A DNA stretch of 64,000 nt from Limnomonas spitsbergensis (Eukaryota > Chlorophyta > Chlorophyceae > Chlamydomonadales): the NCBI GenBank assembly GCA_037349105.1, contig JAYJMM010000039.1:2728001-2792000 (forward strand), given 5' to 3'. The position numbers and the translations under genes were made by a program. Below the pieces are notes generated by a model that searched no databases, was not told where the DNA came from, and saw only the letters and a program-made list of their open reading frames with translations. Below are positions 1 to 13,200 of the stretch, one piece after another. The stretch's first letter is position 1, and each line of letters starts with the position of its first letter.

Positions 1-264
1 GACTTGGCTGGACGGCAAAGGCTTACAAAGCGTGTATGGTTATGTTTGTTATGATTGGGCTTGTTCTTCTAACCCCGATCCCACCACCCCCGACTCAAAT
101 GCGAGTGGTCATATCAAAATATGGGCCGGCTGTGAGGCCATTGCGTGTGATGCTGTTTTTGCTCTAATATATGGCTTATTTTTGTGCTCTGCTATTGCCT
201 GGTTTATATGAAACCCCACACCCTCCCCATCCTGGTCATGTGAGGCTCTTGTCGGCACTCAGGG

Positions 265-596
265 TAAAGGACAGGCTGAGTGCACCTGCTAGGACTGCTG
301 CACCTGCTGCAACTGCTGCACTTTCTGCAACTGCTGCACTTGCTGCAACAGCTAGGACTGCTAGGACTGCTGCACTTGCTGCAACTGCTGCAACTGCTAG
401 GACTGCTGCAACTGCTGCAACTGATAGGACTGCTGCAACTGCTGCAACTGCTGTACTTGCTGCGACTGGTAGGACTGCTGCAACTGCTGCAACCGCTAGG
501 ACTGCTGCAACTGCTGCAACTGCTGCAACTGCTAGGAATGCTGCAACAGCTGCAACTGCTAGGACTGCTGCAAGGACTCTTCATCGTCAAGCAGTC
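265..596. repeat. CTG/CAA-type degenerate tandem repeat
   Basis: Short tandem repeat built from units like ctgctaggactgctgcaa with irregular 3- to 15-base shifts. It is open in several frames on both strands (Leu-, Ala-Thr- and Ser-Cys-rich), which is expected for a triplet-like repeat without stops and is not evidence of coding. It lies upstream of the first recognised exon of the TPR gene, probably in an intron. Confidence 0.85.
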
Positions 597-763
597 TTAG
601 ACTGCATCGCACCATTCCAATCCAGCACACACACACACACGCAAAAAAAGTGGCAGTATTTCATGCCTGGCTGGGCTCCTGGTGCAGGCAATCACCCCCC
701 ACACCTGGTAACTATTTTTCACACCTCACACTATGTTTTCACACCTCACACCGCCCCTGCCCT

Positions 764-1285
764 AGGTGAGCGCACCATCTTCATCCTGGATGAAAACGGT
801 GCCGCCCTCCATGCACATCACACTCTTCCAAACCACAATCATCACACCTCATACCTTCACACCCCACACTTTGTAAAATCCACACCTGCATTGCATTGGG
901 AGAGCTCACCATCTTGATTCTGGACCTTCCTGGTGCCGCTTTCGTCCCACACCACACTCGCCACACCTCAAATTACACAACCATCACACTTCACACTATT
1001 CACACCTCCGGGGCAAAAGGTGATCATACCATATTGATTTTGGATCGGACAGGGGATATGAAGAGGGGGACGCCTTCCTCAGCATCCCACTCTTCATATC
1101 TCACATCTCACATGAATCACACCCCACACTCTTCACACCTCATAGGTCACACTATTTCCACCTCCCTTGCATCTTGATTCTGGACCGTAACGCTCCCGCA
1201 TTTCTCTGCGTCCCACTCTGCAGCCTCATATTTCATACAAAACAAACACACATTATTCACACTGTTCACACCTCCCTGCCATTAG
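764..1285 (+). repeat. Four degraded copies of the 5' edge of the exon at 1286
   Basis: Near 764, 896, 1017 and 1166 there are imperfect copies of the start of the exon at 1286-1379. All preserve a core reading like 'ER/LT I x ILD x NGAA'. The first keeps an AG just upstream (cctag then gtgagcgcacc). Spacers are rich in cacacctc. Only the copy at 1286 continues into a frame that joins the next exon in phase, so the others are taken as intronic duplicates. Confidence 0.7.
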
Positions 1286-4200
1286 GTGAGCGCACCATCA
1301 TGATCCTGGACCGTAACGGTGCCGCCTTCCTCAGCGTCACATGTCTGTGGGAGATATGGGTATCTGCGTGTATGGACAGGTGAGGCTGGTATGGATGGGG
1401 ATGCCCGGTGTGGAATGGTGTGGACATTTGTGATATACCTCTGGGAGATGTGTCTCCACATGTATGGACATGTGTGAATGTGTGACTTGTGTGGGCAGGT
1501 GAGGCTGGTGCCTGTGTTGGGAGCTGGCAATTAAATGCTGTGCGGTCGAGGTTTCGCTGTTCCAGTTGCGCCAGTGCCCTGGCCCGGCATTCGTTGTCTG
1601 GATGTGGGACACACAACGATTCGAGCAATCAGGAAATTCAAATTCGTCTATAAGCTGCCAATTTGAATTTTGAATATCCCATGGGCATGGGCTAAGTACG
1701 GGCAACCTTCACATAACGCAGTGAATACTATGCAGGTACATCAATGTGTGCTTCAGCTGACGCTCAGGGTTAAACCCCGGGGGGGAGAGGGGCGTCAGGT
1801 GCAGAAAGGTGCCCCTCCCCCCGCTCCCAGCCATAGGCCAGAGGGGGCTCACAGCTGCTCGGGCCAAAGGTCGCTCTGGCCCAATCAGCCATAGGCCAGA
1901 GGGGGCTTACAGCTGATTTGAAGGTCCCTCTGTCCCTCTGGCCCAACAGGCCCCTCTGGCCCTCTGGCCCAATCAGCCATAGGCCAGAGGGGGCTTAGAG
2001 CTGCTTTGAAGGTCCCTCTGTCCCTCTGGCCCAATCAGCCATAGGCCAGAGGGGGCTTAGAGCTGCTTTGAAGGTCCCTTTGGCCCAATCAGCCATAGGC
2101 CAGAGGGGGCTTAGAGCTGCTTTGAAGGTCCCTCTGGCCCAATCAGCCATAGGCCAGAGGGGGCTTAGAGCTGCTTTGAGGGTCCCTTTGGCCCAATCAG
2201 CCATAGGCCAGAGGGGGCTTAGAGCTGCTTTGAAGGTCCCTCTGTCCCTCTGGCCCAATCAGCCATAGGCCAGAGGGGGCTTAGAGCTGCTTTGAAGGTC
2301 CCTTTGGCCCAATCAGCCATAGGCCAGAGGGGGCTTAGAGCTGCTTTGAAGGTCCCTCTGGCCCAATCAGCCATAGGCCAGAGGGGGCTTAGAGCTGCTT
2401 TGAGGGTCCCTTTGGCCCAATCAGCCATAGGCCAGAGGGGGCTTAGAGCTGCTTTGAAGGTCCCTCTGGCCCTCTGGCCCAATCAGCCATAGGCCAGAGG
2501 GGGCTTAGAGCTGCTTTGAAGGTCCCTTTGGCCCAAACAGCCATAGGCCAGAGGGGGCTTAGAGCTGCTTTGAAGGTCCCTCTGTCCCTCTGGCCCAATC
2601 AGCCATAGGCTGTACTGCTTCTGCCACCTGCACGCATGTTCCAGGAGGTCGCGTCCCACAGAGCTTCCGTCTGGGCTGTGTCAAAAAGAAAACAACACAA
2701 CTGCAGAAGATTCGACAAGATTTAGCGGGCGGAAAGATGGAGCAAAATGTGCCTTCGACTGTGTTGGAGGCAGAGCAATGGCAGAGCTGTAGTTTGGAGC
2801 TTTATACCTGATATTTCCCGACCCTCATAGGTTCTCCCGTGTTCGCATGCTGGTCCTGCCCACAGGATCTTTCCTGACCCCCATGGCCGCATGCTGGCCC
2901 TGCCCGCACACTGGATCTTTCTTTAACCCCCCCCCCCCCCCCCGTTAGGTTCTCCCGTGGCCGCATGCTGGTCCTACCCGCCCACTGGTCGTGGCCCGGC
3001 CTCCTGGCCAGCTTCCAACTCATGGACCTGGCCACGCCTCCCGGACCCGCGACGGTGTCGTGGGGCGCGTCACTGGGCAACCGCGAGCGCGACCGACGCT
3101 TTATGCTGGTGGAGATGCAGAGGTGCGTGGGGAGAGAGAGTCAGCGGGGGATGCCAGGATTGGGGAGCGGGGATGCAGATTAAGGGATTGGGGAGCGGGG
3201 ATGCAGATGCAGATTGGAGGAGGAGATGGAGGGCGTTGGGGGAGCGGGGGATGCTGGTCGAGGTAGGCGGGAAGCAAGCGGGGATCCAGACCGGGAATGT
3301 TTGGGAATGCGGAGCAGGGATTCTGTGCTTCATGCTGGTGGTGATGCAGAGGGGAGGGGAGGTCTTGGTGTAGCTGAGTCAACGACCAGGGCAAACAGCT
3401 GGAGCAGCTTTTGGAGGGGACGATGGCGGAGGGATTATGGATGTGTAGTCAAGGGCTGTGCACCTCCGATGGGAGGTGTTGGTCATGGAGTGGATGCCTT
3501 TTTCCTCGCTCCTGGTACTGCACACTGTGACTCTGTGTATCTCAATTCCCATACATCTCCGCACCTCGCTCATCACACCTCAGTACATCACCTATAATGC
3601 AGTACTGTAGCAGTTATGCCTCACTCATCCTACCTTTCTCCTCATACCACACTCAAAATACATCAATTCCCGTACCTCACTACGCACATTTCACTCGTCA
3701 TACCTTTCCCCTCATACCTCACTTTTCACACCCCACTCTTCACACCTCACTCCTGATGCCTCTTGCATCACACTTGCATCACACTTGCAGGGTCACCGAC
3801 CTGACGGTGCTGACGGGGGAGTTAAAGGATGCCATGCTGATTGGGGCCAAAAGGGAACTGCAGGTATAGGCTCTGAACCCTGACTTCTGAATCAAGGGGC
3901 AGTGTGGAAGCTGCAAGCATGTGCTTCACCCTTAAGTCTATACTGGGATAAAGCGGGAGCTGTACGTGTGGGCTGAAGTGGGGTAAAGCGGACGCGGCAG
4001 GCATGTGTTACACCCTAAACTCTGAAGAAAAGCTGAGTGGCAGCTGCAGGTATGTGCTAAGACCTGAAAACCCGTGAGGACCGGGCGTGAGCTGCAGGTA
4101 TGTGCTAAGACCTGAAAACCCGTGAGGGCCGGGCGTGAGCTGCAGGTTTATGGTAAATCCTCGACTTAATCTGCCGGTACATGCTAAACCCCAAGTTAGG

Positions 4201-7200
4201 GCAAAGCAGGAGTAGCAGGTGAGCACCACAAGCAGAACTGACATTCAACTTTACCAAATTTAGAGCGGGCAGTACAGTGTGGATCCAGTGTGAAAATACT
4301 GTCCCGCATTACCCAGGCGAAGACATGCCCCCGAAGATTCCGTCCGACCTGTCCCTAGATTCAGTTCAATGCTCTGACTTTTACTTAACAAAAGGTCAAC
4401 TGATAGCAAAGTGACCTGTCCACCCCCCGCCCCCCCCCCAGCTTCACATGACCTCTCCCTGCTTGATGGATAAAGTGTGAAATACCTCACCCATCCCTGC
4501 TTGAAGGTGTGAGTGTGAACGCCCTGACCCATCCCACCCCTCCCGGGTTTGCCTGACTCCTCATCTGTCCTTCCCCCCTGGTTGATGTGTCCCCCAGAGA
4601 GCGGAACAAGAGCACAACAGGTCGCCCAGGTGGCTGGTGTTGGCTGCTAACAACGTAGCGCTCGTCCTGTTCCTCAGACGACAGTTCCTGGATACTGAGG
4701 ATACCCTCAGACAAGTAGGAGGGGGGGGGGAGAGGGGGGGGGGGGCGGGCAGGTGGGGGGAGAGGTGGGAGCGGGCTGGTGGGTGGAAGGGGGGGGGGCG
4801 GGCTGGTGGGTGGAGGGGGGGGGGGCGGGCAGGTGGGTGGAGGGGGGGGGAGCGGGCATGTGGGTGGAAGGGGGGAGGGCGGGCTGGTGGGTGGAAGGGG
4901 GGGGGGGAGCGGGCTGGTGGATGGAGGGGGGGAGTCGGCTGATGGGTGGAAGGGGGGGGGGAGGGCTGGTGGGTGGAGGGGGGGGAGCGGGCTGGTGGGT
5001 GGAAGGGGGGGGAGCGGGCTGGTGGGTGGAAGGGGGGGGGGGAGCGGGCTGGTGGATGGAGGGGGGGAGCGGGCTGGTTGGTGGAAGGGGGGGGGGCGGG
5101 CTGGTGAATGGAGGGGGGGAGCCGGCTGGTGGGTGGAAGGGGGGGGGGAGGGCTGGCGGGTGGAGGGGGGGAGCAGGCTGGTGGGTGGAGGGGGAGAAGC
5201 GGGCTGGTGGGTGGAGCAGGCTGGTGGGTAGAGAGGGGGGGGGGGGGGGGGCGGGCTGGTGGGTGGAGGGGGGGGGGAGCGGGCATGTGGGTGGGGGGGG
5301 CGGGCTGGTGGGTGGAGGGGGGGTGGAGCGGGCAGGTGGGTGGAGGGGGCGGGCTGTTGGGTAGAGGGGGGGGCGGGCAGGTGGGTGGAGGGGGGAGGAG
5401 TGGGCTGGTGGGTGGAGGGGGGGGGAGTGGGCAGGTGGGTGGAGGGGGGGGGGGCGGGCTGGTGGGCGGAGGGGGGGGGAGCAGGCTGGTGGGTGGAGGG
5501 GGGGGGAGCGGGCAGGTGGGTGGAGGGGGGGGAGCGGGCTGGTGGGTGGAGGGGGGGGGGGCGTTGGATGGTGGTCTTCCCGCTCGGAGATTATGCTCCT
5601 GCCTTGAGATCATATAGCGGAATCTTGTATCCTGTTGAGATTCTCCCTTCAGGGCGCCCCGAAAGAGATTGTGAGTCGCTCTTGCTTGTCCTTCCTGTGT
5701 TGCTTGTCCTTCATAGTCGTGTGCCCTTGGAGTACACAGATGAAAAGCTAGTGCTAGGAGGCCGTGCTGGCCAGGTGGCCTTCACCCCCTGGTGCTGGCA
5801 TGGGACAAACGGAACATTTGCAACCAACCTCCGTTTTTATGCTGGCGAATGTGTTGCCATCTTTTGTACTGCACGCTCAGGTGGCGAAGGCTCCTGTACC
5901 TACCGTTTTCTCAAGTGGCCTGGGTGCCCACGCTGTCTTATAAGTTGACTTGCATGTTTGAAAAGCCACCCTGATGACTAATCATTTGAGGTCTCAACCA
6001 TATAGTCATATAGATCTTGCCTGCTCTTCATCCACAGATCTTTTGATATCGATCTGTGTCTCACCTGCCTCCCCCCCCAGGCAACCCGCACTTTGAGAGG
6101 CTGCCTTTCAGAATAGATCTGTGTCCCACCTGCGCTGGATCCACAGATCACCTGAAAACTTGATCTAGATCTGCATCTCGCCTGCCCCCCCAGGCAAACT
6201 GCGCTTTGAGAGGCTGCCTCGCAGACTCGATCTTTGCCTCACCTGCTCTAGATCCACATGCTTCCTGATCTAGATCTGCATCTCGCCTGCCTCCCCAGGC
6301 AGCACTCGTTTTTTTGCAGTCTGCCCTCCAGGCTAGATGTGTGCCCTACCTGATCTAGATCTCCATCTTGCCTGCCCACCCAGGCCACCCGTGCTTTTGA
6401 GAAGCTGCCCTCCAAGAACATAAACAACCACGACGTCCTCAACACAAAGCTGCACGTGGCCTACACACAGTACGAGCGGGGTGAAGCGGCTGAAGCACAG
6501 GGGCTATTGCAGGTGGGGCAGGGGACTATGGTAGACGTACATAGGCCTGCACATGGCATGAATGGGGCAAGGCAATTCAAGCCGAGGGTCCGCTGCAGGT
6601 GGGGCAGGGGACTAGGGGCTGAAGCGCGCCTGGGCCTACACACAGTACGAGCAGGGCGAAGCGGCTGAAGCGGAGAAGCTATTGCAGTTGGGGCTGGGGA
6701 CTAGGGGCTGAAGCGCGCCTGGGCCTACATACAGTACGAGCGGGGCGAAGCGGCTGAAGCGGAGGGGCTATTGCAGGTGGGGCAGGGGAGTAGGGCTGAA
6801 GCACCCCTGAGCCTACACACAGTACGAGCGGGGCGAAGTGGCTGAAGCGGAGGGGCTATTGCAGGTGGGGCAGTGGACAAGGGGGTGCAGTAGGGGGGCT
6901 ATTGCAGGTGGGGCAGGGGACAAGGGGGTGCAGTAGGGGGGCTATTGCAGGTGAGGCAGGGGACTAGGGTGTGAAGGGCACCTAGGCCTACACACAGTAT
7001 GAACGTGGCTGGGCAGCTGACAGAGAGGGGCAGTTGCAGGTGGGGCAGGGGGCTAGGGGCTGAAGCAGAGGGACTGTTGCAGGTGGGGCAGGGGGCTAGG
7101 GGCTGAAGGGCACCTAGGCCTACACACAGTATGAACGTGGCTGGGCAGCTGACAGAGAGGGGCAGTTGCAGGTGGGGCAGGGGGCTAGGGGCTGAAGCAG

Positions 7201-10200
7201 AGGGACTGTTGCAGGTGGGGCAGGGGGCTAGGGGCTGAAGGGCACCTCGGCCTATATGCAGCATGAACGCGGCAAGGCGGCTGAATTAGACGGGCTATCA
7301 CAGGTAGGGCAGGGACTAGGGACAGCAGCTAAGCTACGCCTTCACACAGTATGAACGAGGCAAGGCAGTTGAAGTGGAGGGGCTAACGCACAGGTGGGGC
7401 CGGCAGGAGATAGTTGTGATTTCACCAGGCTAGCCTTCCTTTCTCGCTTCCTGTCCTCCTTATCTGACCAGCCTCCATTCCCCTGTCCTCAATCCCCTCA
7501 TCACTCTGACCGACCAAACCCTTCACTTGCTTCCCTCCTTAACCCAATCAGCCGTCTCCTCTGTCCCATTCCCTTATTCACCCAACCAGCCGCCCCCCTG
7601 CCCCATTCCCCTCACTCTGACCCGTCGTTGGCCCCTGTTCCCCTCCCCCGCGTGCCCCTCCCCCACCTACCCCTTTGGTTGTGCAGGAAGCGCTGAAACG
7701 TGTCTCTGACACCTTGTACAATGAGACGGTCTATCTGGGCGCAGAGTTCGTCCTGTCCAGTCTGATGACTGCGCCTGGGGGGCCGTTCACCAAGGGGGAG
7801 ATGATCATACAGCAGACATTGGCGGAAACTCAACTTCTACGGGGCAAGGTGGGCAGAGGAGGCAGGAGAAAGGGAGAAGGAGGAGGGGGAAGGGAGAGGG
7901 ATGGTGAAGAGGAGGAAGGAGGGGGAGGAGGAGAAGGGAGAGGATGGGGGGAAGGAGAGGAGGAGGGGGAGGAGGAGGAGGAGGAGGAAGGGGGAGGAGG
8001 AGGAGGAGGAGGAGGAGGAGGAGGAGGGGGGGAGGGGGCGGATAAATAAGTGGTATAGAAAAAGGAGGTGGAGATTAGGAGCGGAGGGGGAGGGGGAGGA
8101 TTATAATAACTTGTATTCTGAACCCTTGACCCTTAACTAGCCAGTCCTCTCTCCCCCACCCCTCCAGGAGGAGCCCCTCTGCCTCTGTCTCTGCCCCTGC
8201 CTCTTAGTACTAGATCTAGCACTAGATCTAGCACTCCCCTCCCCACCCTTGCAGGAGGACCCCCTTTACCTGTCGGGCCTGCTCCAGCTCGCCTCTGCCT
8301 CTGCCTCTCAGCACCTCGTGAGGCAGTCGGAGGAGTTCACGCGTACCATCCTCAAGATGTGCATTGCATCCGAGCCCGAGCTCTCAATCCCCATCCACTA
8401 CATGCTGGCAGGTGCGGTGCACGAAACCCTAAACCCTAAACCCTAACCTAGGCATCCGAGCCCGAGCTCTCAATTCCCATCCACTACATGCTGGCAGGTG
8501 CGGCGCACAAAACCCTAAACCCTAATTCGATCCCTATCCACTACATGCTGGCAGGTGCGGTGCATGAAACCCTTAACCCTAAAACATAATTTGATCCCCA
8601 TCCGCTACATGCTGGCAGGTGTGACGCACGAAACCCTTGAAACTAAACCCTATTTCGATCCTTGTCCACTGCATGCTGGTAGGTGGGGGAGGTCAGAAAG
8701 GTGTGGGGCGATGGAGTGGATTGAGGAGCGGGTTGAGGTGCAAGGAAAGGGTGACGGGGTTCTCCTTTGTTTTGCTGTTTCCAGATAACGCTTTTTCAAA
8801 CCGTCCCCATAGTCCATCAACCCAAAGCTCCCTGCGGCCGCCTCAAGAGTTCTGAGTGGGCCATACTGTCTTGCAATTCCTTTATCAAAGATTCCTTTAT
8901 CAAAGATTCCTCTGCACCAGTCACTGTGTCACCAGCCAGATCCCTCGGGAGCCACCAGCATGTTTGTAAAACTGTTTGCGGACCTCCTCCTTTGAAGCCT
9001 CTGACCTTTCATTCAAGCCCCCCCCTCCATCTACCCACCCACCACTCCACCACGACCAACATCCCAATGCCTGCACGGCTGTCGTTGGGTTGACCACCAA
9101 TTCGAACACCCTCCACACCTCTCCGTACCGCACGTGTCGATGGGGCGCCTGCCAATGTGCAGCAATTCATCTCGTATGCGCACTTGCGCAGCTGACAAAA
9201 CGCCAAATTTGAAAATTAGTTGCCTGCACAGCTGTCAAAGACATGACCACCCATGCAAACACCCCCCAACCCATACATTCACAGCTGTTGAGGAGATAAC
9301 CGCCAATTCAAACAACCACAACCCTTCGCCTGCACAGCTGCTGCCATTTTAAACACCCCCACCCACCCCCCTGCCTCCTTAGATGTCGATAAGGCGACCG
9401 CAAATTCGACATCTAATTCGCAGCGGTCAATCTCATTTGCGCAACTGCCAATGACAAAAACGTCAATTAAAAAAATCCACCCCTTGCTTGCACAGCTGTC
9501 AAAGACATAACCGTCGATTTAAATAAACCCAACCCACCCCCTTGCCTGCACAGCTGTCGATGAGGCGACCGCAGATTCACAGCGTTCCATCCTGTCCGCG
9601 GACGGCGCACCAGGTGTGTGGGGGGTGGTGGGGGGGGGCAGCAGCCCCAGCAGATGCCTTGGACTGCCTGGCCCTCTCAAAAAAGACGTCGGGGTAGATG
9701 CATTGGCACTTTTAGGCCAGCCTAGATCGGAGATGTAAGTCCATCGCACGCTATGAAGGGTTTAGCCCCAAACCCTTCAAGAAAAGCCTGGCGCAAACAT
9801 GGCAGTCCATCGCATGCTATGAAGCCAGAGGAGTTCCGGGTCCCCTCTCCCGACTGCCCCTGTTACAGCTACTGCTACTGCTACTGCTACTTGTACTGCT
9901 AGTGTTGCTGTTACAGCTACTGCTTCTGCTACTGTTACTTTTACTGCTAGTGTTGCTGTTGCAGCTACTGCTGCTGTTACTTTTACTGCTAGTGTTGCTG
10001 TTACAGTTTTGATCCATGAATCGCCGCTCTGCCCCCTCTGATGGGCATTAAGGTCCTTCAGGCCCTCGCTGCCAAGCCCTCTGCCCCTCAGGTCAGCAGC
10101 CCCTCGGACTTCCATGCTACACATTTCAGCAGCCTGTGGGCCTGCAGGCGCGCAGGTTAGTGACGTTACACCTCTGGGCCATGCTGGTGCAACGTCATTA

Positions 10201-13200
10201 ACCGGCGCGCCTGCAGGCGCGCAGGTGCATGCAGCAGGCTCGGTGTGCTGTGACTCAGCCCCGTGGCGAGAATCTCTGCCCATGTCAACCGCCCCCTTCT
10301 GATTTCCAGATATCAGGTTGATGCAGTCAAACTGCCGGAAAGGGCGCCCTGGAGCCCAGACCAGGTCGTCAGCCATGAGGGGCTAGGTGTGACTTGTGTC
10401 CACACCCCGGTCCTCTCACCCCAAAGCAGAGACTTGCCACCTCAAGGCCTTTCAGATCGACTCTCTACCTAAGCTGCAGCCTGAATCCTGAACCCCACAC
10501 CCTGATCCCACACCCTAGACCTCACACCCTGAACCCCACACTCTGAACCCCACACCCTTATCCCACACCCTAATCCCACACCCTGATCCCACACCCTAAA
10601 CCCCACACCCTAATCCTACAACCTGAACCTCACACCCTAATCCCACACCCTGAACCTCACACTATGAACCTCATACCCTGAACCCCACACCCTAGTCCCA
10701 CACCCTGAACCCCACGCCCTGAACCCCACACCCTGATCCCACACCCTAAACCCCACAACATGAACCCCACACCCTAATCCCACACCCTGAACCTCACACT
10801 CGGAACCTCATACCCTGAACCCCACACCCTGATCCCACACCCTAAACCCCACAACATGAACCCCACACCCTGATCCCACACCCTAAACCCCACAACATGA
10901 ACCCCACACCCTAATCCCACACCCTGAACCCCACAACCTGAAGCTCACACTCTGAGCATCATACACTGAACCCCACACCCTGAACCCCACACCCTGATCC
11001 CATACCCTGAACCCCACACCCTAATCCCACACCCTGAACCCCACATCCTGATCCCACACCCTAAACCCCACACCCTGATCCCACACCCTAAACCCCACAA
11101 CCTGAACCCCACACCCTAATCCCACACCCTGAACCTCACACTCTGAACCATACCCTGAACCCCACACCCTGATCCCACACCCTAAACCCCACAACCTGAA
11201 CCCCACACCGTAATCCCACACCCTAAATCCCACCACCTGAACCCCACACCCTAATCCCACACCTTGAACCCCACACTCTGAGCCTCATACCCTGAACCCC
11301 ACGCCCTGAACCCCACACCCTGAACGCCACACCCTAATCACACACCCTAACTCCACACCCTGAACCACACACCCTGAACCCCACACTCTGAACCCCACAC
11401 TCTGATCTCACAACTTGAACCCCACACTCTGAACCCTGATCCCACGCCCTGGACCCCACCCCCTGCACCCCACACCCTGATCCCACACCCTGATCCCACA
11501 CTCTGAACCCTGATTCCACACCCTGAACCCCACACCCTGAACTCCACACCGTAATCCCCACACCCTAATACCACAACTTCAACCCCACACTCTGAACCCT
11601 GATCCTCACACCCTAATCCCACACCTTGAACCTCACACTTTGAAACCTGATGCCCAGACCCTAATCCCACACCTTCAACCCCTCACTCTGAACCCTGATC
11701 CCCATACCCTAATCCCACACCTTGAACCCCACACTCTGCACCCTGATCCCCACACCCTGATCCCTTTCAGCGTCCATTGGACCTTCGCACGCCGCGTCTG
11801 CTGCACCTGCCAGCTGGGACCGGAAACGATCTTCCAAGGCGGTGGCGTCGGCAAAGGCGGCGGGATTGACATTCGGGCAGCTGGTGAGAGCCGTGGACCT
11901 GGGTCTGGGTAGGCCATGTCAAGTGGACCACAGAGGGGTGTGTGGATGAATGCAAAGTGTGGGTAGGCCATAATAAGTGTACTGTAGAGATGTGGACCTG
12001 GGTGTGGATAGGCCATATCAAGTGTACCACAGAGGGGGGGGGATGGATGAAGTGGGTAGGACATAGAAAGTGTACCGTAAGGACATAGAAAGTGTACCGT
12101 AGAGCGGTGTGTGGATGGTTGCATGTGGTTAGGCCATGTTAACTAAACTGCAGAGGGGCGTTGGTGTCAGAAAGGGATTAGGGTACGAGCTGCACTGCCA
12201 CTAGGATGGGCGTTGGTGTCAGAAAGGGATTAGGGTACAAGATGCACTGCCACTAGGATGGGCGTTGGTATCAGAAAGGGATTAGGGTACGAGCTGCACT
12301 GCCACTAGGATGGGCGTTGGTGTCAGAAAGGGATTAGGGTACGAGCTGCACTGCCACTAGGATGGGCGTTGGTGTCAGAAAGGGATTAGGGTACGAGCTG
12401 CACTGCCACTAGGATAGGCGTTGGTATCAGAAAGGGATTAGGGTACGAGCTGCACTGCCACTAGGATGGGCGTTGGTGTCAGAAAGGGATTAGGGTACGA
12501 GCTGCACTGCCACTAGGATGGGCGTTGGTGTCAGAAAGGGATTAGGGTACAAGATGCACTGCCACTAGGATGGGCGTTGGTATCAGAAAGGGATTAGGGT
12601 ACGAGCTGCACTGCCACTAGGATGGGCGTTGGTGTCAGAAAGGGATTAGGGTACGAGCTGCACTGCCACTAGGATGGGCGTTGGTGTCAGAAAGGGATTA
12701 GGGTACGAGCTGCACTGCCACTAGGATAGGCGTTGGTATCAGAAAGGGATTAGGGTACGAGCTGCACTGCCACTAGGATGGGCGTTGGTGTCAGTAAGGG
12801 ATTAGGGTACAAGCTGCACTGCCACTAGGATGGGCGTTGGTGTCAGAAAGGGATTAGGGTACGAGCTGCACTGCCACTAGGATGGGCGTTGGTGTCAGAA
12901 AGGGATTAGGGTACGAGCTGCACTGCCACTAGGATGGGCGTTGGTGTCAGAAAGGGATTAGGGTACGAGCTGCACTGCCACTAGGATGGGCGTTGGTGTC
13001 AGAAAGGGATTAGGGTACGAGCTGCACTGCCACTAGGATGGGCGTTGGTGTCAGAAAGGGATTAGGGTACGAGCTGCACTGCCACTAGGATGGTTTGTAC
13101 AAGTTGTCCTAGTGGCATTGCGGCTTTTACCATTCCCCATTCTGACCGTGGGTATGAGGGGGAGCAGGTGTGGTGGCCACCTCCCAAAACCTGTATGGAA

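Noticed and set aside
7..213. Open stretch of 68 codons at the window start
   Set aside because: No splice border or family resemblance and not joined in phase to the exon at 1286; could be an exon but unsupported.
4561..5613. 350-codon Pro-rich minus ORF and Gly-rich plus ORFs
   Set aside because: Translation of the G-rich minisatellite; open in several frames on both strands.
5653..5948. ORF continuing after the G-rich array (AFTPWCWHGTNG..)
   Set aside because: Its start is array translation and its end has no donor that keeps phase; only the 18-base microexon at 5653-5670 is tentatively used.
10483..11765. A chromosome end or true telomere
   Set aside because: Degenerate units within a gene, with exons on both sides; interstitial only.
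12152..13092. CRISPR-like regular repeats
   Set aside because: Units are contiguous without variable spacers, in a eukaryotic intron; it is a minisatellite.
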